Part shown: one piece after another, positions 1-8,941 of the stretch
Position numbering within the stretch: position 1 is the first letter of the stretch
How the letters are laid out: each line of letters opens with the position of its first letter
Source of the DNA: CAVQBP01 sp964448105
Lineage (GTDB): Bacteria; Bacteroidota; Ignavibacteria; Ignavibacteriales; Ignavibacteriaceae
Direction: 5' to 3'
Length of the DNA: 64,000 nt
Assembly (NCBI GenBank): GCA_964448105.1
Contig: CAYUVK010000005.1
Location: forward strand, 1 to 64,000
Made by a program: the position numbers and the translations under genes
The notes under the pieces: generated by a model
Database searches by the model: none
What the model saw: the letters and a program-made list of their open reading frames with translations, nothing else
Told to the model about the DNA's origin: nothing

Positions 1-136
1 GCCGAGCAATAATATTTCTTTTACAGCCATATATCATTTTAATTTTATTTGAAATATTAATTTATATTATTGTTTTGATTATAAATATAGTCTAAAAACT
101 TTTATTTATTACTCAAGTTGATAGCCCAAAGGAAAA

Positions 137-241
137 AACTGTTAAAACAGTTAACACTTAAGTTTTTGGGATCTCATTAACTTCGGGATTAATCCCAAAG
201 TTAATGAGAAAATGTCAATATTTACAACCGTTTCAACGGTT
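137..241. repeat. Cluster of three palindromes
   Basis: Three inverted repeats follow each other. The first, 137-152, has arms AACTGTT and AACAGTT around two bases. The second, 173-208, is a 36-base palindrome with no loop and a single mismatched pair (C184/A197); its left arm starts CTCATTAACTT and its right arm ends AAGTTAATGAG. The third, 226-241, has arms AACCGTT and AACGGTT. No T-run follows the main stem, so it is not a plain terminator; it could be a protein-binding palindrome or a REP-like element. Confidence 0.55.
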
Positions 242-730
242 TACTAAATAGGTGTTCAACTTGAATTTATTAAAGAATTTTTTATCGAGATTGTAAATTC
301 TTAATCAAGACATAAAATTTTAAAAATCTTCAAAAAATCCTCGCTTTAAACCTTTTACTAAAACATAATCAACAACTTCCTTGTATACTAAAGCTGTAGT
401 TCTTCTGTCAAGACACTTATGGAGAGCTTTCGCTTATCGCTTTAATCCGGGCAAATTCAGCCTTTCAAAATATGGGAAAAGCATGCTATTTCATTTAGAT
501 ATTTTAAAAAAAATCGATATCTGGCAATTATTAAAATAGAGTAATTAACTGAAGTTTTGCAAAATAGACATTTTAAACGAAGTAAAAAGTCTCAATATTT
601 TAATGAGAAGGTATTTTGAGCTCTTTCGCTCTGACAATATGAAAAAAAGCCTTAAAATTATTTAAAATTATCAAAGTCTTGAAACTAATTTCATATAGTG
701 GTATTTTTATTCATACAGATTGTGCTATTA

Positions 731-812
731 TATTCTCCCTGTGAGAAATATTCTGACATTCTGTATTATAATTTCTCTATAACATATCTGTTTAATTTCT
801 CTCAGGGGTTTT
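731..812. repeat. Intergenic element E, copy 1
   Basis: The arms CCCTGTGAGAAAT (737-749) and ATTTCTCTCAGGG (795-807) are complementary with one mismatch. The 71-base unit can be aligned by eye with 8694-8763, which has the same length, the same outer arms (CCTTGAGAGAA and TTCTCTCAAGG) and similar inner DNA. It lies upstream of the broken lipoprotein gene. I infer a duplicated non-coding element of the locus; its function is unknown. Confidence 0.45.
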
Positions 813-885
813 AGATTCTTCTTTGAAAATTCTTCATTGCTAAAATTGTCTAACAAAAATCTAATAAATATAGATGGGGTTCTAT

Positions 886-1240
886 ATGAAAAAGATTCTT
901 TCAATAATTTTAGTAAATAAAGCTAAAACTAAATCAATTATTTCATTTCTTGTTATTATTTCAACACTTTTCTTTTCATGTAAAGAAAAAGAACCAACCG
1001 CTCCGGAACAAATAACAGCATCAGAAACCATATCCGCAGAAAATGGAGGAACTGTTACAACTGAAGACGGCATTTCTCTAATTATTCCGCCCCGGGTGCA
1101 TTGACTAAAGATATTGAGGTAAAGCTAACATCGTTGGGCGAAAGTGCTATGCACGAGTGGGGTGTAAGTACAGTCCATTTCTTCTTTGTCTCTTTCAAGG
1201 TTCGTTCTTTTTATTTATCACTAACAGTGAGGATAAAATG
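886..1240 (+). pseudogene. Broken lipoprotein gene with ZU5-like domain start
   Basis: From ATG 886 the frame encodes a lipoprotein signal (hydrophobic stretch ending LFFSC), a short charged linker and the start of a ZU5-like beta domain (GGTVTTEDGISLIIPP). It then stops at TGA 1102. In a second frame from about 1092 the expected continuation appears (PGALTKDIEVKLTSLGES) and runs to TGA 1238-1240, overlapping the next start. The same domain motif, IPEGAFSENATLNL, occurs in the protein at 5814-8603, so this is probably the 5' end of a paralogue. A net two-base surplus or one-base loss in the C/G-rich run near 1091-1099 explains the shift. The sequence after about 1150 no longer resembles the paralogue. 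A sequencing error at the shift cannot be excluded, but the gene would still be truncated. Confidence 0.6.
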
Positions 1241-4200
1241 AGAATCCTTAATCAAATTTTTAGCAATACTTCATCATTTTTTTTAATCTTTCTTCTTATA
1301 ACAATTGCTATATTTTCAGTTTTAAATGAGTACCCTATAGTTACTTCCTCAGAGGACAAAAATATTTCCACCAACCTTTTTTCAATAAGTGATTATAGTA
1401 GACTTCCAATTTATTTCGAGCCTAATCATGGGCAAAGTGATAATTATGCAAACTTTATTTCTCGCACTAACGACTACACTCTTTTATTATCTCAATGCGA
1501 AGTTACTTTAATGTTGCTAAACAGTAAAGGAAAGAATAAGAACAAAAAAATTGATTTTAAGATATTAGGGAGTAATCCTAATTCTAAAATTCATGGAATG
1601 GGGAAAGAACAAGGAACAACCAATTATTTTTTAGGAGCAGATGAAAAGAACTGGACAATAGATGTTCCAAATTATTCGAAGGTATTATGCGAAGATATCT
1701 ATACCGGAATTAACTTAGTTTATTATGGCAACAAGCATAGCCTAGAGTTTGATTTTATTGTAGCACCAGGAATTGATCCTAGTTCAATAAGGTTGGGTTT
1801 TCAGGGAACAAATGAAATCAGTATTGACACTAAAGGTAATCTTATTTTAAAGGCTGATGGAGGAGATGTAACATTTAAATCTCCAATTATATATCAAGAG
1901 CACAATAATATAAGAAATATTATTGATGGTGAATATAAATTAGATGATGAATCCATAGTAAGTTTTAAGATCGATGACTATGATACCGGAATTCCTTTAA
2001 TAATTGATCCAGTACTTGTATATTCTACTTACCTAGGTGGTAGTACAAGTAGTTCTAGTTCAGGAATTACCGTGGATTCTCAAGGAAACATTTATGTTGC
2101 CGGCTCAACAAGATCTTTAGACTTTCCAACGAAAAATCCATTCCAGCCAAATTTAGCGAATGATACGTTACTCACAGATGTATTTATTACTAAATTTGAT
2201 CCGACTGGAAAAAATCTAATATACTCAACATATTTAGGCGGCTCACTGAAGGATGTAGCAGGTGCCATTGGAGTTGATGCTGAAGGATATGCTGTTGTTA
2301 CGGGACAAACATTTTCTAAAAATTTTCCAGTACGTTCTGCAGTACAATCCTCTCTTGCTGATTCAAGTAATGATGGTGATGTTTTTGTAACTAGAATAAA
2401 TCCTATGGGCAATGACATCGTGTATTCTACCTATTTGGGAAGTTGGGATAAAGATGAAAGTAATGATTTATATGTTTCTGCTGATGGGAATGCATATGTA
2501 ACCGGGAATACAGACGGCCGATACCTTGACGCTGAGTATAAAACCATTTTTCCATTAACAAGCGGGGCCTACAAAACAACTTTTGGTTTTTTAGAATCTT
2601 GGGGATATTTTGTCTCAGCCTTAAATCCCCAAGGCAATTTCATTTATTCTACTCTCATCCATGGAGAGGGTTATGTTGAAAGCCAAATTAGCGTGGATGC
2701 AACTGGCAAAGCGTATTTAATGCGTTCTTTTGACAATAGCACATGTGATGAGTATACCCCAAACATTATTATTCTAAATTCAACTGGTTCAAGCATAGTT
2801 GATTCATTTTCATTTTGTGGTGAGGGATATGGTTTCGACCTAGCGCTGGATTCTAAGAATAATATATACATTATAGGTGCCACATGGAGCGATGATATCC
2901 CTACAACGGCAAACGCTTTTCAGTCTGCATTTAGTGGTGGACAAGATGTGTTTTTACAAAAAATTAACTCTACTGGGACTTCAATACTTTATTCAAGCTT
3001 TTTAGGTGGCAGTGATGTCGAATGGCCACAAGCAATTTCGGTTCCAGCCGAGAACAAAGTATTTATTTTAGGGTCAACATATTCACCCGATTTCCCAATC
3101 AAGGATGCATTTGAATCAGAATTTTTAGGGGAGTATTCAGATTTGTTCTTATCACATTTTGACCTTTCTAAATCAGGCTCGGAATCACTAGTATTTTCTA
3201 CATTCTTTGGTGGAAGTGGTACTGAACTACCAACTGGTTTAACAACGGATATAAATGGTAATGCTTATATCTCTGGGTGGACTATGTCATCAGATTTCCC
3301 TATAAAAGAAGCATATCAATCAACATTAAACGGAGTTGCAGATGCTTTTATATGTAAAATAAGCAGTGGATTTGTTAATCTCATATATGATAAGGTAGTA
3401 ATAGGAGGACCACCCGTATTTCCTCTTTTATTGCCTCCAGCTACTCAGCAAATACTCCCTCAGTATTTACTAAATAGTGTTAATGATACTGCATACTTTC
3501 AGTTCTTGGGAGAAAGAACCGATAGTAGAGTTGGATTAAGAGTTACTAATACAAGTTTCGGTTTTGCACCTCTATATCTCAACCTATCGGTAACCGATCC
3601 GGACTTTATCCCTATTCCTCCCTTTACCATTCATAATACTGGAATAGGTAATGCCGGGATACAATTTGATGTACTAAAGCAAGGATATTATTTAGTAAGA
3701 GTCTGGTGCGAGTCAAACTCCCCCGGCCCTTTTCCTTCTCCTTTCCAAATTCATTTGGCTGGTAATGTTGGAGATCCAAGAAAAAGAATATTTCCCGCTG
3801 GAGAAGATCCATATTATGAAATCGAACGAGCAACCCGACAAGATATTTTAGTTAATCATCCGGCACCAAGACCACAACTTTTATTGGGTGAAGATGTATT
3901 ACATTTAGATAATAAAGCTGCACAGACTGCTTTATTTAAGTTTACCAATATAGCTGAGGTGTCTCAAAATGCAGTTGCGGTCCTAATACCAACTACAGAT
4001 TTGGGATTTCCACAAGGCTCTGCCCCAATTAGGGCTATAGATCCAAATCCTATAATTGATATTACTACTCCAACTGCTACTACTCCACAAATTGTTGCTC
4101 CTCCAAGGGGAACCATTATTGATTTTACACAAGTGCCTATTCCTACATCGTTAGATATACCCCTTCAATTAGGTGTAGCTGCTGTACTAGGTATTAGAGA

Positions 4201-5557
4201 TCAAATTAGTACTTCTTTACCTTTTACAAATAATACTGGTGATGTTTATACTATTATTCTCGACATGGGTTCTGGGCAAGAAATAGTTAATGGTGAAGAA
4301 AGTGATTTCCGAATATATGCAGAAGGTGATTATAATGTGGCCGTGAGCAATACTCCTTTCCAAGATGCCTTCATTCCTATTAGATCGACCGTATCGGGTA
4401 ATAATGATTTTGAACTCGCTTCATCCGGTTTAACATCGGCTCGCTATGTAAGAATAAACACTGCATCCTCCGTTATGGTAGACGCAATAAAAGCATTAAA
4501 TGTTTTTGCTGATGAAGTAAGAGAAAATCTTGGAGCTGTCTCTAAAGTCAGCAACGCTACTATTACTATGAGGCGTTCAAAAGCTCCAGAAACACCGATC
4601 GATCCGTTTCTTGAACTGATTGCTCCAGATGGAGCTTTTATGGCAAAGAACGAAAGTGGTTTTGGAGATGATGTCTCTACTGTTCTAAGTGATGCTGCTT
4701 TAATTAATATGGAGTTAAATCAAGAAGGTTTCTATAGATTTTTAGGACGTGGATATGATGTAATACCGAGGCAAGCATCTGTTGGATCTTTTTATGTGCG
4801 TTATGAGACTGCTGGGAAATATGATCAAATAGAAATTACATTGAGTAATTCTGATGAAAATTCAACATCTCCTCAGAAAGAAGGTCATATAGTAAACATA
4901 AGGCAAAGAGATTCATATCTATTTCAAGCTCAACCCGGTCAATTAGTAAATATTGCTGTTACTGCAAAAGATAAAAATTTAAACCCAATTGTAGAGTTAT
5001 ATGACCCGGAAGACTTCTTAATTGGGGCTAATGATGATGCAACAGGCAGAGGAATAAATTCTCTGTTGTCTGTTACTTTACCTACAAAAAGTTTTGTCGG
5101 ACAATCAGATTTACCCAATCCTAGTACTTATCGAATTGTTGTGAGCGCGATTGATAATGTTGGGAGTAGAAGTCCCATCAATGAAAAATATGCATATTTC
5201 AGAACGGCTCCAAACGGTGAATATGACTTAAAGGTATTTACTATAATTACTGATATTGACAATTACACTGATAATTTATTACCGGAGAGATTTGAACTAA
5301 AACAAAATTACCCTAATCCATTTAATCCAATAACGAAGATAAAATACTCGATTCCATCTGATAGGATAAATAAAATGGTTAGACTTGTTATATATGACAT
5401 TCTTGGAGAAGTAATTTCAACTTTGGTTGATGAATACCAAAAACCTGGAAATTATGAGGTTGAATTCGACGCTACCAATTTAAGCAGCGGTGTATATTTC
5501 TATGAATTAAGATCAGGAGATTTCAGAAAAGTCAGAAAAATGATACTTCTTCGTTAG
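1238..5557 (+). CDS. SBBP-repeat T9SS cargo protein, very large, secreted
   Basis: This 1439-residue protein should be exported by Sec and then carried across the outer membrane by the T9SS. I chose ATG 1238 because GAGGA sits seven bases upstream and the product then begins with a proper signal peptide; an in-frame start 81 bases earlier would bury it. After the signal comes a domain typical of SBBP-repeat proteins (YFEPNHGQS, NYFLGADEKNW; DUF7948-like). Next are several SBBP beta-propeller repeats with the phrase YSTYLGGS and variants, up to about residue 700. The following half resembles PPC-like beta domains (for example DSYLFQAQPGQLVNIAV). The last 90 residues are a type A sorting domain (QNYPNPFNPITKIKYSIP, then YDILGEV and GVYFYEL). 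No enzyme motif was found; adhesion or structural surface roles are possible. It sits between remnants of another gene. Confidence 0.88.
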   Translation: MRILNQIFSNTSSFFLIFLLITIAIFSVLNEYPIVTSSEDKNISTNLFSISDYSRLPIYFEPNHGQSDNYANFISRTNDYTLLLSQCEVTLMLLNSKGKNKNKKIDFKILGSNPNSKIHGMGKEQGTTNYFLGADEKNWTIDVPNYSKVLCEDIYTGINLVYYGNKHSLEFDFIVAPGIDPSSIRLGFQGTNEISIDTKGNLILKADGGDVTFKSPIIYQEHNNIRNIIDGEYKLDDESIVSFKIDDYDTGIPLIIDPVLVYSTYLGGSTSSSSSGITVDSQGNIYVAGSTRSLDFPTKNPFQPNLANDTLLTDVFITKFDPTGKNLIYSTYLGGSLKDVAGAIGVDAEGYAVVTGQTFSKNFPVRSAVQSSLADSSNDGDVFVTRINPMGNDIVYSTYLGSWDKDESNDLYVSADGNAYVTGNTDGRYLDAEYKTIFPLTSGAYKTTFGFLESWGYFVSALNPQGNFIYSTLIHGEGYVESQISVDATGKAYLMRSFDNSTCDEYTPNIIILNSTGSSIVDSFSFCGEGYGFDLALDSKNNIYIIGATWSDDIPTTANAFQSAFSGGQDVFLQKINSTGTSILYSSFLGGSDVEWPQAISVPAENKVFILGSTYSPDFPIKDAFESEFLGEYSDLFLSHFDLSKSGSESLVFSTFFGGSGTELPTGLTTDINGNAYISGWTMSSDFPIKEAYQSTLNGVADAFICKISSGFVNLIYDKVVIGGPPVFPLLLPPATQQILPQYLLNSVNDTAYFQFLGERTDSRVGLRVTNTSFGFAPLYLNLSVTDPDFIPIPPFTIHNTGIGNAGIQFDVLKQGYYLVRVWCESNSPGPFPSPFQIHLAGNVGDPRKRIFPAGEDPYYEIERATRQDILVNHPAPRPQLLLGEDVLHLDNKAAQTALFKFTNIAEVSQNAVAVLIPTTDLGFPQGSAPIRAIDPNPIIDITTPTATTPQIVAPPRGTIIDFTQVPIPTSLDIPLQLGVAAVLGIRDQISTSLPFTNNTGDVYTIILDMGSGQEIVNGEESDFRIYAEGDYNVAVSNTPFQDAFIPIRSTVSGNNDFELASSGLTSARYVRINTASSVMVDAIKALNVFADEVRENLGAVSKVSNATITMRRSKAPETPIDPFLELIAPDGAFMAKNESGFGDDVSTVLSDAALINMELNQEGFYRFLGRGYDVIPRQASVGSFYVRYETAGKYDQIEITLSNSDENSTSPQKEGHIVNIRQRDSYLFQAQPGQLVNIAVTAKDKNLNPIVELYDPEDFLIGANDDATGRGINSLLSVTLPTKSFVGQSDLPNPSTYRIVVSAIDNVGSRSPINEKYAYFRTAPNGEYDLKVFTIITDIDNYTDNLLPERFELKQNYPNPFNPITKIKYSIPSDRINKMVRLVIYDILGEVISTLVDEYQKPGNYEVEFDATNLSSGVYFYELRSGDFRKVRKMILLR

Positions 5558-5573
5558 ATGAATATTTTTTTAA

Positions 5574-5654
5574 AAAAATACGATATTTAGAATTACAAAT
5601 TATTTTTGTGATGAGAACGGTTATTTAGAGATAGTACTCTCTAAGTTTTGAAAT
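5574..5654 (+). pseudogene. Gene remnant: C-terminus of a paralogue of the 5814-8603 gene
   Basis: A short open frame without a start codon reads ...TNYFCDENGYLEIVLSKF and stops at 5652-5654. The gene at 5814-8603 ends GYFCDDNSSLKIVLSKL. The DNA on both sides of the stop also matches (see the repeat at 5629-5760). I infer the 3' end of a destroyed paralogue whose 5' end may be the broken lipoprotein gene at 886. The match is seen by eye, not by a computed alignment. Confidence 0.55.
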
Positions 5655-5760
5655 ATTGCTTTAATTCAAGAAAGTATTAAGTCCTTAAGTAAGTAAAGAA
5701 CTAATAAGGTTTTTATGGATAATATATATGATATATGAAAATAAATTTCTTCTTTAAAAG
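5629..5760 (+). repeat. Direct repeat R, copy 1 (matches 8581-8710)
   Basis: Starting from AGATAGTACT, this stretch can be aligned along about 130 bases with the DNA that follows the gene at 5814-8603. Shared landmarks in order are AGATAGTACT, TCCTTAA, a GAAC/AATAA block, TTTTTATG, ATAAT and AAAATAAA. It begins inside the remnant coding sequence and continues into non-coding DNA, so the two copies look like duplicated gene ends with their 3' flanks. Such repeats could drive recombination in the locus. Confidence 0.5.
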
Positions 5761-5813
5761 GAATACTCTTTTAGGGGAATAAATAGTAAGAACATTTGGC
5801 TTGGAGGGTAAAA

Positions 5814-8603
5814 ATGAAAGTAATAAAATATTTAATCATTTTATTATTGATTTTTCTTTGCCGAAATAGTCTTGCACAAATTACAATTGACGGCACTGTT
5901 ACGGATGCAGATTTAAATCCGGTTAGCAACGCATTAGTAGAAATTATTGATGAAGACGATTCAACAAATGTATATTCTGCAAATACTAATGAACAAGGGT
6001 ATTTCAAAATATCCACTATAACAGGGATAAAAACAAGTATATCCCAAGTGCCCCGGAATTATATTGTACTAAGTAATTATCCAAATCCCTTTAATCCAAC
6101 AACCGTAATTTATTTTGAATTACCAAAGGCTGATAATATAGAGATAACAATCTACGATATTCTTGGCCGGGAAGTGCGTGCACTTTATAACGCCTTTCAT
6201 GAAGCGGGGAGTGGTCAAATAATCTGGGATGGAAGTAATAACCGGAACTCACACGTAGCTGCCGGAATTTACCTTTGCCGGTTAAAAACAAAGGATATGT
6301 TTAAGGTTCATAAAATGGTCTTGCTTGATGGCGGTTCTAGTGTTTTAACTGTTAGCAATAAAAGAATATTAAAATCTAACTTTCCGAAAACTTCTAATAT
6401 TAATAACATTTTTAATTTTACGCTAAGGGTTTCCGGTAGTAATATCTTAGAAACAGAATTCAGGTACTTAACATGTTCTAAGGATACAACCGTAAACTTA
6501 ATGGTACCAAGTATATTACAATCGGTAACTATCGGTCTCGAAGGTGGAAAATTAGAAACAGAAGGATTTTCTTTAACGATTCCTGAAGGTGCATTTTCGG
6601 AGAATGCTACTCTTAATCTTGCATTAAGTCCAAATTTGTATGAATCATTTTCAACTGCTATTACAAAGGTTTATCGTATTGATGGATTTCCAAATCTATG
6701 TTCAAAACCTTTGAATGTTAGAATGAAATGTATTTGTGAATCTGAAGATTCAGTTTTTATTGGTGTAGGTTATAAATCAATTGATCCGACTACTGGTAAT
6801 GATGGGATTAGTTTTAATATTTATGGGGCGGAGGATTCTTCCGGATTTATAATTGCTACATTACCTGCTTCAAATAATGGTACTGCCCAATCATTATTAA
6901 AAAGTTCTGATTTTTTACCACTTAAAGGGAAATTATTTTTAGGACTGGCCGGGTATGGTGCGGGGGAGGATTCTGAACATTTCTCATTTATTAGTACTAA
7001 TCTAAAATATATTTCACTAAGTTATCCAATTGTGGAAAGTGCTGAAAAAGCATTTAATGATTTTTGTGATATTCTAAAGTTGGATAAAATTGAATTTTGG
7101 AATAAATATAAACAACATTCAATCAGCAGTGAAATTGAAATTTATACTTATGATTCACTAAAATCTAATAATGTAAGACCTCACAGATATTGTATTTATT
7201 ACTTACCATATATAAAAAATGAAAATATAACAAACCTTAAATTAGAATTTGATTTGCATATTGATGATAGAAAAGTTAATCAATCAGATCTGGATTATTT
7301 ACTTCGCGATCTATATCATTATATTTATTTTCTATTTCCATTAACTCAATATACTGGCAATTACGAATCAACAAATCAATTCTGGTTGCACCACGCAATA
7401 GCAGCTTGGTCGGAAGAATTATATTCTTCTGATAATTTTATATCACCCCTCGATTTTAATCTTCATTATAAAATACCCTTTAATGGGATACAATCATTTT
7501 TAGAAACATCACCATCTTTTCTGGAATCACATGGAATTGGGATGTCAGCGTTAATTAAGCATCTAACCAAAGTATATGGAAATAACATCGTCGGAAAACT
7601 TTTTAATGGATTAGAGACAAATCCAAATGCACTTGAAGTTATTATTGATACACTTAATTACAGCTATAATACACCCGAATCAAGTTGGTGGCCTAATTTC
7701 TTCAAAGAATATATTAGTGGCAACATTTATAATGTTCAAGGTGAGAAATTTTTAAATAATGTGATAAAAACGGTTGAATTTAACGATGGTGATACACTTA
7801 AATATATTGAGGAGACATACAAAGATTTATCAGCTAAATTATTCAGGATAAATATTAATTCGAACTATATAAAAAATAACAAGTCGCTAAATTTTAAACT
7901 CGGGCCGTCATCCTTAAATTTAGACTATGTTAAAGCACTTGTTTTTGGTATATCCGGTAACAACTTAACTTTTCTTTCAGAAGGAATCGATTTTTCTGTA
8001 GGGAATCTGGTTCAATACGATGCATTACTATCCTGTGTTGTTAATAGCGGTAATGAACCTCCTTATACTGGTACATCTAATATTAATTTAGATATAAGAG
8101 TGAAAAATGAATTAAATTATAATTACTGTACAATTCGTGTGGGTGTGAATGCTATTGAAGAGCACAATTTAATTCCACCGGTTAAAGGTCCAGCTTTTGA
8201 TACGGTTATATGGACAGCTAAATGGTATACAAAAGGTAATTTTACCGGCAATACTTATGAGGGTACAATTGATATTGAAGAACAAGGCGACGGGGAAGGA
8301 ACGATTAAATTAATTATTGATGATAAATTAAATATTGTTTCATTTGATGTAGAAGCCAAAATTAATGACGGGACCTATCAGTCGGAGTGGAGCTGCTCGG
8401 GGATTAACATAAGCCCAACGTATCAAGCAATAGATTATGTTGAATATGAAATAAATGACCCAAATGTATGTGATAAATTAATAAATGTTTATGCATATTA
8501 TGAAGATCCTACTTCAACACCGGGGGTTAGAAGATATTCTAAAATGATAGGTTATTTTTGCGACGATAACAGTTCTTTAAAGATAGTACTAAGTAAGTTG
8601 TAA
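5814..8603 (+). CDS. Large secreted mosaic protein with internal sorting-like domain and degenerate peptidase-like region
   Basis: ATG 5814 is preceded by a strong GGAGG and gives a clean signal peptide ending NSLAQ. The 929-residue protein has a carboxypeptidase-regulatory-like beta domain (about 20-70), then at about 75-170 a FlgD-like unit that looks just like a T9SS type A sorting domain (SNYPNPFNPTTVIYFELP, YDILGREV, AAGIYLCRL) but placed near the N-terminus. A ZU5-like segment follows (SLTIPEGAFSENATLNL, about 240-260). Around 495-530, DLLRDLYHYIYF followed by NQFWLHHAIAAWSEE resembles the HExxH and following WxxEGxA helix of peptidase MA-like proteins, but the metal-binding HE is replaced by RD, so activity is doubtful. 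There is no C-terminal sorting domain. Function unknown; probably a surface protein. Confidence 0.8.
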   Translation: MKVIKYLIILLLIFLCRNSLAQITIDGTVTDADLNPVSNALVEIIDEDDSTNVYSANTNEQGYFKISTITGIKTSISQVPRNYIVLSNYPNPFNPTTVIYFELPKADNIEITIYDILGREVRALYNAFHEAGSGQIIWDGSNNRNSHVAAGIYLCRLKTKDMFKVHKMVLLDGGSSVLTVSNKRILKSNFPKTSNINNIFNFTLRVSGSNILETEFRYLTCSKDTTVNLMVPSILQSVTIGLEGGKLETEGFSLTIPEGAFSENATLNLALSPNLYESFSTAITKVYRIDGFPNLCSKPLNVRMKCICESEDSVFIGVGYKSIDPTTGNDGISFNIYGAEDSSGFIIATLPASNNGTAQSLLKSSDFLPLKGKLFLGLAGYGAGEDSEHFSFISTNLKYISLSYPIVESAEKAFNDFCDILKLDKIEFWNKYKQHSISSEIEIYTYDSLKSNNVRPHRYCIYYLPYIKNENITNLKLEFDLHIDDRKVNQSDLDYLLRDLYHYIYFLFPLTQYTGNYESTNQFWLHHAIAAWSEELYSSDNFISPLDFNLHYKIPFNGIQSFLETSPSFLESHGIGMSALIKHLTKVYGNNIVGKLFNGLETNPNALEVIIDTLNYSYNTPESSWWPNFFKEYISGNIYNVQGEKFLNNVIKTVEFNDGDTLKYIEETYKDLSAKLFRININSNYIKNNKSLNFKLGPSSLNLDYVKALVFGISGNNLTFLSEGIDFSVGNLVQYDALLSCVVNSGNEPPYTGTSNINLDIRVKNELNYNYCTIRVGVNAIEEHNLIPPVKGPAFDTVIWTAKWYTKGNFTGNTYEGTIDIEEQGDGEGTIKLIIDDKLNIVSFDVEAKINDGTYQSEWSCSGINISPTYQAIDYVEYEINDPNVCDKLINVYAYYEDPTSTPGVRRYSKMIGYFCDDNSSLKIVLSKL

Positions 8604-8941
8604 TATATCTGGCTTAATGCTGGAATAAAAATCCTTAAACTAGTAAGGAACAAATAAAATTTTTATGAATAATTTCTATTAAAATAAAATTCCTCCTTGA
8701 GAGAAACGTTTTGACTTTTCTAATAGAATTTCCCCTGATAATTGTAAGGAAATTCTCTCAAGGTAATATTCAATTTTATGGAAGTAATTTTACATTATTG
8801 TTTCTCTCCTTTACGTACTCAATTTTTACCCAAATTAATTTCTATTAAATTTTGAAGATTAGCCAAGATATAATGAAATTTAAATAAATATTTTTAAATT
8901 GAATCCATATTAATTAAAAATTAAGATTAAAGGAGTTGATA
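8604..8941. other. Intergenic region with repeat R copy 2 and element E copy 2
   Basis: Bases 8581-8710 repeat the DNA at 5629-5760. Element E copy 2 (8694-8763) has perfect 11-base outer arms CCTTGAGAGAA (8695-8705) and TTCTCTCAAGG (8753-8763). A competing inner pair AGAATTTCC (8725-8733) and GGAAATTCT (8748-8756) shares bases 8753-8756 with the outer right arm, so the two stems exclude each other. No open frame of note is present. A strong AAGGAG site precedes the next gene. Confidence 0.5.

Larger units (their letters stand above)
1..885. other. Long non-coding stretch
   Basis: No convincing gene is visible in the first 885 bases: every frame is broken by stops. It contains a cluster of three hairpins (137-241) and an element at 731-812 that resembles DNA near 8.69-8.76 kb. 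Both are listed separately. Nothing else is recognised. Confidence 0.6.

Noticed and set aside
137..241. Possible CRISPR-like array from the repeated hairpins
   Set aside because: The three palindromes differ in sequence and length, spacers are not of equal size, and no cas gene is in the window.
1157..1237. 27-residue N-terminal extension of the SBBP protein
   Set aside because: It would place a hydrophilic stretch before the signal peptide and lacks a ribosome site, whereas GAGGA precedes ATG 1238.
2092..2418. Minus-strand frame of 108 codons inside the SBBP gene
   Set aside because: Antisense to SBBP repeats with clear family motifs; no independent evidence.
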